Notes: generated by a model not told the origin, from the letters alone. 64,000 bases of DNA from Phenylobacterium glaciei (GCF_016772415.1 NZ_JAGSGD010000001.1:124001-188000); one strand, 5' to 3'; shown: positions 1 through 10,426, counted from the first letter of the stretch. Program-made: numbers and translations.

Positions 1-881
<881 letters not shown>

Positions 882-1024
882 GTTCGAGTCTCTTGCTCGC
901 TCCACTAGTGGCGGACGGTGCTTAAGGGGCCTCGTTTCCAAGCGCCCGACTTCTTTTGTCACCGTCCCCGGTTCGATCAGGGTCTCGGGCGGTTAGCCTG
1001 TGCGCAAACCGCCGTCGAGTCGCG

Positions 1025-1052
1025 ATATGGGATGGCGCAGCGTCCCCGCAAG
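1025..1052 (-). promoter_or_regulatory. Sigma-32 (RpoH)-like promoter of dnaK
   Basis: Read on the minus strand, CTTGCGG (complement of 1046-1052) is followed after 13 bases by TCCCATAT (complement of 1025-1032). This resembles the heat-shock consensus CTTGAAA-N11-17-CCCCATNT. The predicted start near 1017 would leave a leader of about 135 nt before the dnaK ATG. The match is by eye; the -35 keeps only the CTTG core. Confidence 0.5.
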
Positions 1053-1063
1053 GGCGAATGCCC

Positions 1064-1564
1064 TTAAAGTGTGCGGGGTCTTGTGGCGCCTGCCACGGGC
1101 CAAGTCCCTAAAATCCTTGCATAAGCTTCACCGTCAAAGGGCGCGGAACCGCCGCGCGCGGCCAGGAATGCGTGCTGCACGACCATGGCCTGCTGCTCGA
1201 TATTCAACATTGAGAAATCGCAGGTTTCCGAGAGATCGTAGGCATAGGCGGCGGGCCCATCCCCAGCCCGCAGCTTGGCGGCCAGCAGATTGACCCCAGA
1301 CTGGGCCTGCCAGACGTGGGTCAGCTCGTGGACGAAGACGCTCTGCACGGCCAGCGGGGCGAGGCTGAAATCGGCCAGGGCCTGGGCCGCCGGCCACACG
1401 ATCAGCCGCCCGCCCGGCACGAAGGCGCGGCGCCACAGCGGGATGGCGAAGATCCAGACCCCGGCGCCATCCAGGGCCTCACCGAAGATCTCGGCGGCCA
1501 GGCCCCGCTCTCCGGCGGTCAAGGTCCGGAAAGCGCCAGGCGCCATGGATGCGGGATCGCTCAT
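1064..1564 (-). CDS. Hypothetical protein with HELTH zinc-peptidase-like motif
   Basis: A 166-residue protein of unknown role. Near the middle it carries VFVHELTHVWQAQSG, a HExxH signature like that of DUF4157-type putative metalloproteases. Homologues in related genomes are often labelled 'vgr-related', which I would not trust. No signal peptide or membrane segment is visible. I chose the ATG at 1562-1564; an ATG at 1583-1585 would add seven residues (MTRHIGL) but overlap the divergent alkB start. It lies upstream of dnaK on the same strand and is divergent from alkB, whose start is only 19 bp away, so the two probably share a compact promoter region. Protease activity is inferred from the motif alone; no third zinc ligand could be assigned. 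Confidence 0.75.
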   Translation of the reverse strand: MSDPASMAPGAFRTLTAGERGLAAEIFGEALDGAGVWIFAIPLWRRAFVPGGRLIVWPAAQALADFSLAPLAVQSVFVHELTHVWQAQSGVNLLAAKLRAGDGPAAYAYDLSETCDFSMLNIEQQAMVVQHAFLAARGGSAPFDGEAYARILGTWPVAGATRPRTL

Positions 1565-1583
1565 CAGGCCTATATGGCGGGTC

Positions 1584-2189
1584 ATGACCGTTTCGACGAC
1601 CACAGGCTTTCGGCTCTGGCCAGGCAAGCTGACCCCCGAGGCGCAGGCTTCCCTGGTCGCCGAGGTGCTGGCGCTCAGCCAAACCGCGCCGCTCTACAGG
1701 CCGATCACCCCCGGCGGGAAGGCCATGAGCGTGGAGACCACCAATTTCGGGCCGCTGGGGTGGTTCACCGATGCGCGGGGCTATCGCTACCAGGCTGAGC
1801 ATCCGCAGACGGGACAGCCCTGGCCCGCCATCCCCCAGACCTTGCTGGACCTATGGGCGGACCTGGCTGACCCGAAGACCCCGCCCGACGCCTGCCTGGT
1901 CAACCTCTACCGGCACGAAGCCCGCATGGGCCTGCATCAGGACAAGGACGAGGCCGATTTCAGCTTTCCGGTGCTGTCGGTCTCCCTGGGCGATACCGCC
2001 GTCTTCCGGCTGGGGGGGCCGAAGCGGACGGACCCCACACGCTCGATGCGGTTGAGCTCCGGCGATGTCTGCCTGCTGGCCGGGGAGGCCCGGCTGTTCC
2101 ATCACGGCGTCGATCGCATCCTCGCCGGGTCTTCGCGCCTGATCCCCGGTGGCGGACGGATCAACCTGACACTCCGGCGAGCCGCCTAA
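1584..2189 (+). CDS. alkB: Alkylated DNA repair dioxygenase AlkB
   Basis: A 201-residue 2-oxoglutarate/Fe(II) dioxygenase that oxidatively removes N1-methyladenine and N3-methylcytosine from DNA. The N-terminus [16 protein letters not shown] leads into the nucleotide-recognition region ([10 protein letters not shown], then YRYQ). The catalytic jelly-roll shows [20 protein letters not shown], containing the HxD iron ligands. The downstream histidine is in [10 protein letters not shown], followed by [15 protein letters not shown], whose arginines bind 2-oxoglutarate. Length matches E. coli AlkB (216 aa). The ATG at 1584 matches the family start; an upstream extension to 1275 in the same frame is not protein-like. 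Its stop codon overlaps the convergent chemoreceptor gene by four bases. Confidence 0.95.
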   Translation: MTVSTTTGFRLWPGKLTPEAQASLVAEVLALSQTAPLYRPITPGGKAMSVETTNFGPLGWFTDARGYRYQAEHPQTGQPWPAIPQTLLDLWADLADPKTPPDACLVNLYRHEARMGLHQDKDEADFSFPVLSVSLGDTAVFRLGGPKRTDPTRSMRLSSGDVCLLAGEARLFHHGVDRILAGSSRLIPGGGRINLTLRRAA

Positions 2190-4075
2190 AACTCTTCCCA
2201 GCCTTCCGGGGTGGCGGACGGCGCGGCGGCGGCGGTGCGGCCGCCCACCGTGCGGAGCTGGGCCACGGGCTTGGCCGGCGCGCGGGCCGGCGCCTGGGCG
2301 CTGGTCTTGAAGCGCCGCACCTGGTCGGCAAGTTCGCCGGCGTTGCCGCGCATGGCGTGGGCCGCCGCGGTGGTCTGTTCGACCATGGCGGCGTTCTGCT
2401 GGGTCATCTGGTCCATCTGATTGACGGCGATATTGACCTCCGACAACCCGATGGACTGCTCCTGGGCGGAGGCGGCGATGCCCCCCACCAGATCATCGAT
2501 CCGCGCCACCTGCTCCATGATGCCGCCGAGCGCCACCCCGGTCTTGTCCACCAGGGCCACCCCGGCCCCCACCTGGGCGGTGGAGGCGCTGATCAGGGCC
2601 TTGATCTCCTTGGCGGCGTCGGCCGAGCGTTGGGCGAGCGCCCGGACCTCGGAGGCCACCACGGCGAAGCCGCGACCGGCTTCCCCGGCCCGGGCGGCCT
2701 CGACCCCGGCGTTCAGGGCCAGCAGGTTGGTCTGGAAGGCGATCTCATCGATCACCCCGATGATCTGGCTGATCTGGGTGGAGGACTGCTCGATCTGGGC
2801 CATGGCCTCCACGGCCTGCCGGACCACATCCCCCGACTGCCGAGCGCCATCGCGGGCGCTGGTCACGAACTGGCGGGCCTCCTTGGCCCCGCTCGCGGTC
2901 TGGCGGACCGTGGCGGTGAGCTGATCCAGGGCCGCGGCGGTTTCCTCCAGGCTGGCGGCCTGCTGTTCGGTGCGCCGCGACAGGTCGTCGGCGGCGCCGG
3001 CGATCTCATTGGCGCCCACATCGACGCTGGAGATGGAGGAGCCGATGGCGCCCACCACATTGTCCAGCGCCACGACGGCGGCGTTGAAGTCCTGGCGCAG
3101 TTGTTCGTACTCGGCCGGGAAGGGGTCGGGAATACGGGCCGAGAGCTGGCCCTCGGCGACGCTGGAGAGGCCGTGCGCCAGGCGGCGCACCACGTCGATC
3201 CGCTCGTTTTCGGCCTGGCGACGACCCGCCTCCCGCTCGCCGCGCTCGGACTCGGCCTTGGCGCGGGCGATCTCCTGATCCTCGCGCGCTGTCCGGCGCT
3301 CGACGGCGGCCTCCCGGAACACCTCGACCGAGCGGGCCATGTCCCCGATCTCGTCCTGGCGCTGGGCGAAGGGCACGACGTTTTCATAGTGGCCCCCGGC
3401 CAGCTCGGCCATGTAACGGGAAATTCCCTCGATCGGGGTGACGGTCCGACGGCGAAGCCAGTTCAGAGCCAGGGCGGAGGTCAGACCCACCAGCAGGCCG
3501 GTCCCCAGCAACAGGTATTGGCCCAGGGTGGCGGCGCGCGCCGCGGCCCGCTCATCGGCGGCGGCCTGGGCCGCCAGCACTGGAACAATCTCTTCCACCG
3601 CCGCGCGATGGTTGGCATAGGCGCCGTCGATGGCGGTTTCCGCCGAGCTGAGGGCCGCGGCGTCACTGACTGCGGCGGCGGGATAGAGCTGGGTGTCGAT
3701 CAGGGCCCAGAACGCCTTCGCCGTGGGATCGAGGCGCGAGGTCAGAAGATTTTTCAGCTCCGGCGACAGGGGCTGGCTCCGCCAGTAGGCCATCCGCCGC
3801 TCGTAGTCACCGCGAAGCACGTCGAGGCGGGGCTTTTGCACGGCCAGGGTGGCGGGGTCGCGAATCTCCATGGAGACCAGATGCGACTCCACCAGGAACA
3901 GCGGCGGGGGCAGGATATCGGCGGTGAGGTCCTGATGCCGCTTGATGTTTTGATAGAGGTCGCTGCCGATCCGTATCTGGTTGGTGGTCAGCCAGGAGAC
4001 CCCCACCAGCAGGAGCACTCCCAGGATGATGAAGATTCCGAAGGCGCGGGTCGCCTGGGCGATGCGGATATTCAT
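2186..4075 (-). CDS. Methyl-accepting chemotaxis protein, double HAMP, CheR-tether C-terminus
   Basis: A 629-residue transmembrane chemoreceptor that controls CheA kinase activity. Order of parts: TM1 at about residues 10-31, a periplasmic ligand-binding region of about 150 residues with no recognised fold, TM2 at about 185-207, a HAMP domain, and a second HAMP-like segment at about 295-350. The long helical signalling hairpin follows, with the conserved tip sequence [20 protein letters not shown]. The protein ends in GWEEF, which fits the xWxxF pentapeptide that docks the methyltransferase CheR in high-abundance receptors. No che genes are nearby, so it is an orphan receptor. The ligand cannot be predicted from sequence. 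Confidence 0.95.
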   Translation of the reverse strand: MNIRIAQATRAFGIFIILGVLLLVGVSWLTTNQIRIGSDLYQNIKRHQDLTADILPPPLFLVESHLVSMEIRDPATLAVQKPRLDVLRGDYERRMAYWRSQPLSPELKNLLTSRLDPTAKAFWALIDTQLYPAAAVSDAAALSSAETAIDGAYANHRAAVEEIVPVLAAQAAADERAAARAATLGQYLLLGTGLLVGLTSALALNWLRRRTVTPIEGISRYMAELAGGHYENVVPFAQRQDEIGDMARSVEVFREAAVERRTAREDQEIARAKAESERGEREAGRRQAENERIDVVRRLAHGLSSVAEGQLSARIPDPFPAEYEQLRQDFNAAVVALDNVVGAIGSSISSVDVGANEIAGAADDLSRRTEQQAASLEETAAALDQLTATVRQTASGAKEARQFVTSARDGARQSGDVVRQAVEAMAQIEQSSTQISQIIGVIDEIAFQTNLLALNAGVEAARAGEAGRGFAVVASEVRALAQRSADAAKEIKALISASTAQVGAGVALVDKTGVALGGIMEQVARIDDLVGGIAASAQEQSIGLSEVNIAVNQMDQMTQQNAAMVEQTTAAAHAMRGNAGELADQVRRFKTSAQAPARAPAKPVAQLRTVGGRTAAAAPSATPEGWEEF

Positions 4076-4185
4076 TTGCGTGTCCTGAGCACGCGGGGCT
4101 GGGCCCGCTGAGTGCAGCCAGAATATGGTTCGCCAAGTTAATCGATCGTGTTTTCTGCAACCACTCTATGGCATTTCCCCACCTG

Positions 4186-4222
4186 TACTCGGATCGAGTA
4201 GGCCTTATACCCGGATCGGGTA
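4186..4222. promoter_or_regulatory. Two tandem operator-like dyads, TACYCG-GAT-CGRGTA
   Basis: TACTCGGATCGAGTA (4186-4200) and TACCCGGATCGGGTA (4208-4222) are each perfect 6-3-6 palindromes. They are also direct repeats of one another (17-bp unit ending in GTAGG), spaced 22 bp start to start, about two helical turns. Such spacing suggests cooperative binding of a dimeric regulator on one DNA face. The TAC-N9-GTA outline resembles NarL/FixJ-type sites, but the cognate protein is unknown. They lie in the 337-bp divergent region between the chemoreceptor (starting at 4075) and the hydrolase (starting at 4413); apart from these dyads and the FNR-like box I see nothing else in that gap. Confidence 0.65.
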
Positions 4223-4269
4223 GGGTTTTTATCTGGGGAGATCTGACTGCGGGATCTCGACACCTTGGT

Positions 4270-4283
4270 CTGATCTACATCAA
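4270..4283. promoter_or_regulatory. FNR/FixK-like box
   Basis: CTGATCTACATCAA differs by one base from the CRP/FNR-family dyad TTGAT-N4-ATCAA recognised by FixK/FnrL in alphaproteobacteria. Its centre is about 136 bp upstream of the dienelactone-hydrolase ATG. If it acts as a class II site, transcription would begin near 4318. Low-oxygen control of the hydrolase or of the divergent chemoreceptor is an inference. Confidence 0.5.
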
Positions 4284-4412
4284 AGGGGGTCGGGCAGTCG
4301 ACATTGAGGCCATCCGGGCGGCGCCGGTCGGGCCGCGACGCCCCTGCCTTTGACTCCCACCCCGGAGGCCCCCTAATTGGCGTCGCATCGCAGCTTGGGA
4401 GGCGCGCCGTCC

Positions 4413-5321
4413 ATGATCACCCTGACCCGTCCCGAGGGGACCTTGGCCTCGGATCTCAACCTGTCGCGCCGCGCCCTGGCCGGCGCGGTGTTCGGCGGCT
4501 ACGCGGTCTATGCGCTGTCGGCCGCCGCCGAGCCCATCACCACCTCCGCCGACGGCCTGGTCACCGAGACCGTGCAGGTGGCGGCCAGCGACCGCGCCAT
4601 CCCCGCCTTCGTCGCCCGCCCCGCCGCCAAGGGCCGCTTCCCGGTGGTGGTGGTGGTCTGCGAGGTGTTCGGGGTGCACGAATACATCCGCGACACGTGC
4701 CGCCGGTTGGCCCGCCTAGGTTATGTGGCGATCGCGCCGGACTTCTTCGTCCGCGCCGGCGATCCGTCGAAGATCAGCGACTTCACCGAAATCCGCCGCA
4801 TCGTCGCCACCGCCAGCGACAGCCAAGTTACCAGCGACCTCGAGGCCACCCTGAGGTTCCTCAAGGGGCAGAAGTACGCCGACAAGGGTCACATGGGGAT
4901 CACCGGCTTCTGCTGGGGCGGCGCCGTGGCCTGGCTCGCCTGCGAACGGTTCAAGGACTTCAAGGCCGGCGCGGCCTGGTACGGGCGGCTCTCGGCCCCC
5001 AATCCCGGCGACTTCCTGGGCGAGCCCGGCCGCCAATGGCCGATCCAGCTTGCCAGGGACCTGCACGCCCCGGTGATCGGCCTCTATGCCGGGAAGGACG
5101 CGGGCATCCCCCTGGCCGACATTGAGACCATGCGCGCGGCGCTCCAGGCGGCGAAGAAGAAGGGCAGCGAGATCATCGTCTATCCCGACAGCCAGCACGG
5201 CTTCCACGCCGACTACCGGGCCTCCTATGACGCCAAGGCCGCCGCCGACGCCTGGGCCCGCATGCTGGCCCACTTCGCCGCCCACGGGGTGAAGCCGAAG
5301 GCGTTCAAGGCGGAGGGCTGA
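4413..5321 (+). CDS. Dienelactone hydrolase family protein with Tat-like N-terminus
   Basis: A 302-residue alpha/beta hydrolase. The nucleophile elbow is GFCWGG (cysteine nucleophile, as in dienelactone hydrolase), the histidine lies in DSQHGFHADY, and the acid-turn equivalent is in LYAGKDAGIP; the conserved CEVFGVHEYI strand precedes them. The N-terminus has LSRRALAGAVFGGYAVYALSA followed by AAAEP, resembling a twin-arginine signal or membrane anchor, so it may be exported. I chose ATG 4413 because GGGAGG sits about 10 bases before it; the upstream in-frame TTG at 4377 has no ribosome site. It follows the dyads and FNR-like box at 4186-4283. The substrate is unknown; many members are general carboxylesterases rather than true dienelactone hydrolases. 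Confidence 0.88.
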   Translation: MITLTRPEGTLASDLNLSRRALAGAVFGGYAVYALSAAAEPITTSADGLVTETVQVAASDRAIPAFVARPAAKGRFPVVVVVCEVFGVHEYIRDTCRRLARLGYVAIAPDFFVRAGDPSKISDFTEIRRIVATASDSQVTSDLEATLRFLKGQKYADKGHMGITGFCWGGAVAWLACERFKDFKAGAAWYGRLSAPNPGDFLGEPGRQWPIQLARDLHAPVIGLYAGKDAGIPLADIETMRAALQAAKKKGSEIIVYPDSQHGFHADYRASYDAKAAADAWARMLAHFAAHGVKPKAFKAEG

Positions 5322-5361
5322 CTGTTTCCTCCCCTGCGTCGCGGGGGGCGGGCCGGAAAAT

Positions 5362-5784
5362 CTAGTGCGGCGGATCATCCGCCGGGGTGATGCCGTCCAG
5401 CAGGTCGCCAACGCGGTCGTCGGCGGCCGGCGGGGTCGCGGTCTTGGACGCGGGCGGCTTGGGCGGCGTCACGCTGGCGACGGCGACCGGCGGTGTCTGG
5501 TCGGCGGCCAGGTCGAGGGGGTCGGCCGCGGGCTTCTTGGCTTCCGGCTTCTTTTCCTCGACCTTCTCCACCACCACCGGCGGCGGCGGGGCCAGGGCCG
5601 CGTCGTCGAGGGGCTTGGCGTCGGTGGCCTGAAGCTGGACGCCCGGGGCCGCGCCAGCGGGGCCTTCCCCCGGCAGCCGCGCCTTTTCCGGCGCGCCGCG
5701 CACGCCCAGGATAAAGCCGCCCACGGCGCACAGGCCGATGATCACGGCCACAACTCTCAAAACGCTGCGCGGCATGCTCCACAT
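5362..5784 (-). CDS. Hypothetical single-span membrane protein, Pro/Ala/Lys-rich
   Basis: A 140-residue protein with one N-terminal hydrophobic helix (about residues 7-27, VLRVVAVIIGLCAVGGFILG). A low-complexity tail rich in Pro, Ala and Lys follows, including a charged stretch EKVEEKKPEAKKP. The predicted topology is a short cytoplasmic end, one span and a disordered periplasmic tail, reminiscent of cell-envelope linker proteins, but I recognise no family. The start at 5784 has AGGA about nine bases upstream; a second ATG at 5775 is possible. It is divergent from ftsK and shares the intergenic region containing a CtrA-like box. Confidence 0.7.
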   Translation of the reverse strand: MWSMPRSVLRVVAVIIGLCAVGGFILGVRGAPEKARLPGEGPAGAAPGVQLQATDAKPLDDAALAPPPPVVVEKVEEKKPEAKKPAADPLDLAADQTPPVAVASVTPPKPPASKTATPPAADDRVGDLLDGITPADDPPH

Positions 5785-5871
5785 GGCTCAAGTCCTAATG
5801 CGGATCGCCGAAAAGTGGAATTGGGATTGCGGGGCGGCCCTCCACAGAAAGCACGATCGGTCGCAGGCGAA

Positions 5872-5886
5872 GTAAACGCCTCTTAA
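5872..5886. promoter_or_regulatory. CtrA-box-like site upstream of ftsK
   Basis: GTAA-N7-TTAA at 5872-5886 differs by one base from the CtrA consensus TTAA-N7-TTAA and lies 48 bp before the ftsK start. ftsK is a cell-cycle gene in Caulobacter, so CtrA input is plausible, but a single imperfect site is weak evidence. Confidence 0.4.
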
Positions 5887-5933
5887 CCAACGGACGCCCA
5901 TAGACTGAGACTTCCAGAATGGGAGCGTGGTGT

Positions 5934-8330
5934 ATGGCGCGGGTGGCGCGAAAGACGGGTTTGGAGTTGGGGCTGCACATTGCGGGCCTGGCCTGGACTC
6001 ATCCGACCACCGCGCGGCTCCGCGGCGGGCTGATCGCGGCCTCCGGCGCGGCCTTCGCCGTGGCGCTCGCCACCTACAACGCCGCCGACCCCAGCCTCAA
6101 CGCAGCCTCGCCGTTCCGCGCCGTCAATGCGCTCGGTGGTCCCGGCGCCACCGCCGCCGATATCGGCATCCAGTCCCTGGGCCTGTCGGCCGGGGTCGCG
6201 GCCCTGCTGATGGTGCTGTTCGGGCTCTATCGCGCGGTGTCGGCGCGGCCCGACGAGACCCGAGGTCAGGTGCGCCTGCGCGCCGCCATCGGGACCCTGG
6301 GCCTGCTGGCCCTGGCCGGCCTGCTAGCGGCCCCCCCGGCGCCCGCCGCCTGGCCCCTGGCCAAGGGCCTGGGCGGGTTCTGGGGCGACAGCCTGCTGCA
6401 CGGCGTCGCCGGCGTGCTGGCCTTCGCCCGCCTGCCGGGATCCACCCTGATCGCCGCCCTGCTGCTGGCGCTCGGCGCCGCCTGCGGCCTTGGCTACGCC
6501 ATGGGCCTGCGCCGCCTGGACCTTGGCCCCGCCGCCACCTGGCTGGCCACCGCCCTGCAGCCCAAGGCCCAGCCGCAGCCCAAGGCCGTCCGCCCCTCCG
6601 TCGCCCGCCGCGCTAACGCCAAGGCCACCCCCGAGGAGCGCATCCCTGCATCCTCCCTGCCGGGCGCCCCCAAGGCTGCGCCCCTGCCCGAGCCTGCGCC
6701 CGAGCCCATGCCGGCCGCCGCCGCGCCAGAACCCTTCGCCGCCCCGGTGGCGGTGAAGATCCCCAAGGCCGCGCCCAAGGAATCCGGCCGCGAGCTGCGC
6801 GAGGCCCAGGGCGCCTTCGACTTCGTCAAGACCGGCGGCTTCGCCCTGCCCGAACTGTCCATGCTGGCCAAGCCCAAGCCGCGGGCCAGCCAGTTCGACG
6901 AGGGCGCCCTGCGCCAGAACGCCCAGCTGCTGGAAAGCGTGCTGGCCGAGTTCGGGGTCAAGGGCGCCATCGACCAGATTCGCCCCGGTCCCGTGGTCAC
7001 CCTCTATGAGCTGGTCCCGGCCGCGGGCGTGAAGTCGGCCCGGGTCGTGGCCCTGTCGGACGACATCGCGCGCTCCATGTCGGTCGCCGCCTGCCGCGTC
7101 AGCGTGGTCCCCGGCCGCAACGCCATCGGCATCGAGCTGCCCAATGCGCGACGCGAGACCGTCTACCTGCGCGACCTGCTGGGCAGCAGCGAGTACGAAA
7201 AGTCGGGCGCGGCCCTGCCCATGGCGCTGGGGGAGACCATCGGCGGCGAGCCCTATATCGCCGACCTGTCGAAGATGCCCCACCTGTTGATCGCCGGCAC
7301 CACCGGGTCGGGCAAGTCGGTGGGCGTCAACGCCATGATCCTGTCGATCCTCTACCGCCTGCCGCCCGAGCAGTGCCGGTTCATCATGATCGACCCGAAG
7401 ATGCTGGAGCTCAGCGTCTATGACGGCATCCCCCACCTGCTGGCGCCCGTAGTCACCGATCCCAAGAAGGCCATCGTCGCTCTGAAGTGGACCGTGCGCG
7501 AGATGGAGGACCGCTATCGGCGGATGTCGAAGATCGGGGTGCGCAACGTCGCCTCCTACAACGACCGCGCCCGCGAGGCCGCCGCCAAGGGCGAACACTT
7601 TGAGCGGACCGTGCAGACCGGCTTCGACGACGCCGGACGCCCGATCTACGAGAGCGAGAAGATCAATCCCGAGGCCATGCCCTATCTGGTGGTGATCATC
7701 GACGAGGTCGCCGACCTGATGATGGTGGCCGGCAAGGACGTCGAGGGCGCCGTCCAGCGCCTGGCGCAGATGGCGCGCGCGGCCGGCATCCACCTGGTGA
7801 TGGCCACCCAACGCCCCTCGGTGGACGTCATCACCGGCACCATCAAGGCCAACTTCCCCACGCGGATCAGTTTCCAGGTCACCTCCAAGATCGACAGCCG
7901 CACTATCCTGGGCGAGCAGGGCGCCGAGCAGCTGCTGGGCCAGGGCGACATGCTCTACATGGCCGGCGGCGGCCGCATCACCCGCCTGCACGGTCCCTTC
8001 GTCTCCGACGGCGAGGTCGAGGCCGTGGCCAAGTTCCTGCGCGAACAGGGCCAGCCGCAATACCTGGAGGAAGTCACCGCCGGGGCCGACGACGAGGATG
8101 GCGACGGCGACGCCGGGATGGACGAGGGCGGCTCGGGCGATGATCTCTACGACCGCGCCGTGGCCGTGGTCACCCGCGACAAGAAGGCCTCGACCTCCTA
8201 CGTCCAGCGCCGCCTGCAGATCGGCTACAACCGCGCCGCCTCCCTGATCGAGCGGATGGAGAACGAGGGCGTCGTCAGCCCCGCCAACCACGCCGGAAAG
8301 CGCGAAGTCCTGGCGGGATCACCGCCCTAA
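5934..8330 (+). CDS. ftsK: DNA translocase FtsK
   Basis: A 798-residue septal DNA pump that clears and resolves the chromosome terminus at division. The N-terminal part (to about residue 180) has several hydrophobic spans, followed by a proline/alanine-rich linker (about 200-290). The RecA-like motor shows Walker A GTTGSGKS near residue 456 and Walker [12 protein letters not shown] near 584, with [13 protein letters not shown] after it. The last 65 residues ([15 protein letters not shown] onward) are the winged-helix gamma domain that reads KOPS and contacts XerD. ATG 5934 is preferred over 5919 because GGGAGC lies before it. The gene ends by overlapping a convergent gene by four bases. A CtrA-like box lies upstream. 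Confidence 0.97.
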   Translation: MARVARKTGLELGLHIAGLAWTHPTTARLRGGLIAASGAAFAVALATYNAADPSLNAASPFRAVNALGGPGATAADIGIQSLGLSAGVAALLMVLFGLYRAVSARPDETRGQVRLRAAIGTLGLLALAGLLAAPPAPAAWPLAKGLGGFWGDSLLHGVAGVLAFARLPGSTLIAALLLALGAACGLGYAMGLRRLDLGPAATWLATALQPKAQPQPKAVRPSVARRANAKATPEERIPASSLPGAPKAAPLPEPAPEPMPAAAAPEPFAAPVAVKIPKAAPKESGRELREAQGAFDFVKTGGFALPELSMLAKPKPRASQFDEGALRQNAQLLESVLAEFGVKGAIDQIRPGPVVTLYELVPAAGVKSARVVALSDDIARSMSVAACRVSVVPGRNAIGIELPNARRETVYLRDLLGSSEYEKSGAALPMALGETIGGEPYIADLSKMPHLLIAGTTGSGKSVGVNAMILSILYRLPPEQCRFIMIDPKMLELSVYDGIPHLLAPVVTDPKKAIVALKWTVREMEDRYRRMSKIGVRNVASYNDRAREAAAKGEHFERTVQTGFDDAGRPIYESEKINPEAMPYLVVIIDEVADLMMVAGKDVEGAVQRLAQMARAAGIHLVMATQRPSVDVITGTIKANFPTRISFQVTSKIDSRTILGEQGAEQLLGQGDMLYMAGGGRITRLHGPFVSDGEVEAVAKFLREQGQPQYLEEVTAGADDEDGDGDAGMDEGGSGDDLYDRAVAVVTRDKKASTSYVQRRLQIGYNRAASLIERMENEGVVSPANHAGKREVLAGSPP

Positions 8331-8992
8331 CGGCCCATCCGAAACTGCACGCCGACGGACATGATATCGCCGGGCGTGATCGGCGCGCCGTCCTTGCCCG
8401 TCGGCGAAAGCTCGTAGGTGTCAGTCAGGTACTGCAGCGCCATCCCGAAGCCGTATCCATAGGGCTCCTCCTTGGAAACGACGCAGCCGGTGAGCGTGAA
8501 TTGCGGTGTGATCCGACACACCGCCACCGCCAGCCCCTCGACGCGTTCCTGCATGGCCTGAGTTGGATAGTAGCGCGCCAGGTCCTCGCCGGTGGGCCGC
8601 TTTTTCAGGATCACATTGGCTGAATCCATCGGCCGCCCCTCCGGAGGCGCGGGTGGGGCAGCGAAGCGGATCGGAATCTGGATCACGCCGCCCGCCACAT
8701 CGACTCCGGCGCGGGTCTGGGGATGCAGCACCATGCCGCCCGCGAGCTTGAGGGCCGCCTCGCCGAACCCGAGGCCGATAGGCTCCTCGCTCACCACCGC
8801 GCAGGCTTCCAGGCCGCCGTCGGCCTTCACGCCGCACTGGACCACAGCCCGGCCGCCGATCCGCGCGAGCCTCGGCTTCTCCGGATAGGCCCGTATGAAG
8901 TCGATGAGGTTTGGCGTGGTCTTCCACAGAGGCTGGGTGATCAGCGTCGGCGCTCCAGCCACGGCCGCGGCCGCCAGCATGCCTAGGATCAT
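8327..8992 (-). CDS. Secreted protein with TonB-C-like repeats
   Basis: A 221-residue protein with a short signal peptide ([15 protein letters not shown]). The mature part has two similar segments, [22 protein letters not shown] followed by [18 protein letters not shown], and a later [19 protein letters not shown] followed by [16 protein letters not shown]. This layout resembles the TonB C-terminal fold, with a conserved Cys pair in each copy that may form disulphides. There is no N-terminal transmembrane anchor or proline-rich spacer, so it is unlikely to be a working TonB. It may be a periplasmic domain protein of unknown partner. It is convergent with ftsK (four-base overlap) and divergent from fabV. 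Confidence 0.75.
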   Translation of the reverse strand: MILGMLAAAAVAGAPTLITQPLWKTTPNLIDFIRAYPEKPRLARIGGRAVVQCGVKADGGLEACAVVSEEPIGLGFGEAALKLAGGMVLHPQTRAGVDVAGGVIQIPIRFAAPPAPPEGRPMDSANVILKKRPTGEDLARYYPTQAMQERVEGLAVAVCRITPQFTLTGCVVSKEEPYGYGFGMALQYLTDTYELSPTGKDGAPITPGDIMSVGVQFRMGR

Positions 8993-9115
8993 CGTCAGTC
9001 CCCCAACCCGATGCAAGTCTAGGGTGAACCTTGGCTCGCGCCAAGGTCGCGCGGCGGGAGGTGGCGCGGGATGGCGAACCCCGTATATCTTCCGCCTCCA
9101 CGAAAAGAGGCGCCT

Positions 9116-10294
9116 ATGATCATCGAGCCCCGTATCCGCGGCTTCATCTGCACCACGGCCCATCCCCAGGGCTGCGCCATGAGCGTCCATCAGCAGATCG
9201 GCTATGTGTCCGGCAAGGGCGAGATTCCCGGCATGGCCAAGCGGGTGCTGGTGCTGGGCTGTTCGGCCGGCTACGGCCTGGCTTCGCGGATCGTGGCGAC
9301 CTTCGGCGGCGGGGCCGACACGGTCGGCGTCTCCTTCGAGAAGTCGCCGTCCGAAACCAAGACCGCCTCGGCCGGCTGGTACAACAACCGGGCCTTTGAG
9401 GCCGAAGCCGCCAAGGCCGGCCGCAAGGCGATCACCCTGGACGGCGACGCCTTCTCCGACGCCATGAAGGCCGACACCATCAAGGCCATCGCCGACAATC
9501 TCGGCCAGGTGGACCTGGTGGTCTATTCCATGGCCGCCCCGGTCCGCACCCACCCCAAGACCGGCGAAACCTTCCGCTCGGCCATCAAGCCCCTGGGCGC
9601 GCCGGTCACCGTCAAGACGCTGAACACCGACAAGGGCGAGGTCTTCGAGACCGAGCTGCAGCCCGCCACCCCGGAGGAAACCGCCGGCACCGTGGCGGTG
9701 ATGGGCGGCGAGGACTGGGAGATGTGGATCGCCGCGCTGTCGGCGGCCGGCGTCCTGGCCCCGGGCTTCAAGACGCTGAGCTACACCTATATCGGCTCGG
9801 AGCTGACCTGGCCGATCTACTGGAAGGCCACCCTGGGCAAGGCGAAAGAGGACCTCGACCGCGCCGCCGCGGCTATCCGCACCCAGCATGGCGACCACGC
9901 CGCCCGGGTCGTCTCCCTGAAGGCCGTGGTGACCCAGGCCTCCTCGGCCATTCCCGTGGTGCCGCTCTATGGGGTGGTGCTGTTCAAGGTGATGAAGGAG
10001 ATGGGCCTGCACGAGGGCTGCATCGAGCAGATCGACCGCCTGTTCCGCACCGTCCTGCCGGGCCCCGAGCAGCTCGACGACGCAGGCCGGGTGCGGGTGG
10101 ACGACTGGGAGCTCTCCGAACCGGTCCAGGCCGAGGTCAAACGCCGCTGGGCGCAGATCTCGACGGAGACCCTGCCCGAGCTGGCCGATCTGGCCGGCTT
10201 CCGCGCCGACTTCCTGAAGATCTTCGGCTTCGGCCTGGCCGGCGTCGACTACGCCGCCGAGCAGGACCCGCAGGTGGTTCCGGAGATCGCGTAG
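9116..10294 (+). CDS. fabV: Trans-2-enoyl-CoA/ACP reductase FabV
   Basis: A 392-residue NADH-dependent enoyl reductase that performs the last step of fatty-acid elongation. The start MIIEPRIRGFICTTAHPQGC is diagnostic of FabV. The cofactor loop GCSAGYGLASRI, the VYSMAAPVRTHP segment and the long-spaced active site Y-x8-K (YWKATLGKAK) all agree, and the length is typical of the family (about 400 aa) rather than of FabI (about 260 aa). FabV enzymes are generally insensitive to triclosan. ATG 9116 is chosen because it gives the conserved N-terminus. The same window also encodes FabI at 51029-51850, so two non-homologous-subfamily reductases coexist. Confidence 0.96.
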   Translation: MIIEPRIRGFICTTAHPQGCAMSVHQQIGYVSGKGEIPGMAKRVLVLGCSAGYGLASRIVATFGGGADTVGVSFEKSPSETKTASAGWYNNRAFEAEAAKAGRKAITLDGDAFSDAMKADTIKAIADNLGQVDLVVYSMAAPVRTHPKTGETFRSAIKPLGAPVTVKTLNTDKGEVFETELQPATPEETAGTVAVMGGEDWEMWIAALSAAGVLAPGFKTLSYTYIGSELTWPIYWKATLGKAKEDLDRAAAAIRTQHGDHAARVVSLKAVVTQASSAIPVVPLYGVVLFKVMKEMGLHEGCIEQIDRLFRTVLPGPEQLDDAGRVRVDDWELSEPVQAEVKRRWAQISTETLPELADLAGFRADFLKIFGFGLAGVDYAAEQDPQVVPEIA

Positions 10295-10308
10295 CGCGCT
10301 CCCCGGCT

Positions 10309-10418
10309 GTCATCCCGGTTTCCGCGAAGCGGAAGACCGGGACCCAGAAGCACCGATCTCTCCTGCACGCTCCGCGCATCTGGGTCCCGGACAAGCCCTG
10401 CGGGCTTTCCGGGATGAC
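10309..10418. repeat. REP-like palindromic repeat, family A (copy 1)
   Basis: An inverted repeat with ends GTCATCCCGG and CCGGGATGAC, and internal GACCGGGACCCAG / CTGGGTCCCGG arms. It fills the gap between fabV and the convergent lpxA homologue. Three related copies occur at 44984, 49294 and 55775. It may double as a bidirectional transcription barrier. Confidence 0.8.
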
Positions 10419-10426
10419 ACCCTGTT

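Noticed and set aside
901-950. A nearer heat-shock promoter of dnaK (CTTGGA ... CCCCTTA)
   Set aside because: The spacing is only 8-9 bp, too short for sigma-32.
2357-4111. A 584-codon plus-strand frame opposite the chemoreceptor
   Set aside because: Its composition (His/Gly/Leu/Asp-rich, no family motif) is that of an antisense shadow in GC-rich DNA.
4168-4353. A 61-codon gene in the divergent region before the hydrolase
   Set aside because: It runs through the operator-like dyads and the FNR-like box, lacks a ribosome site and looks like no protein.
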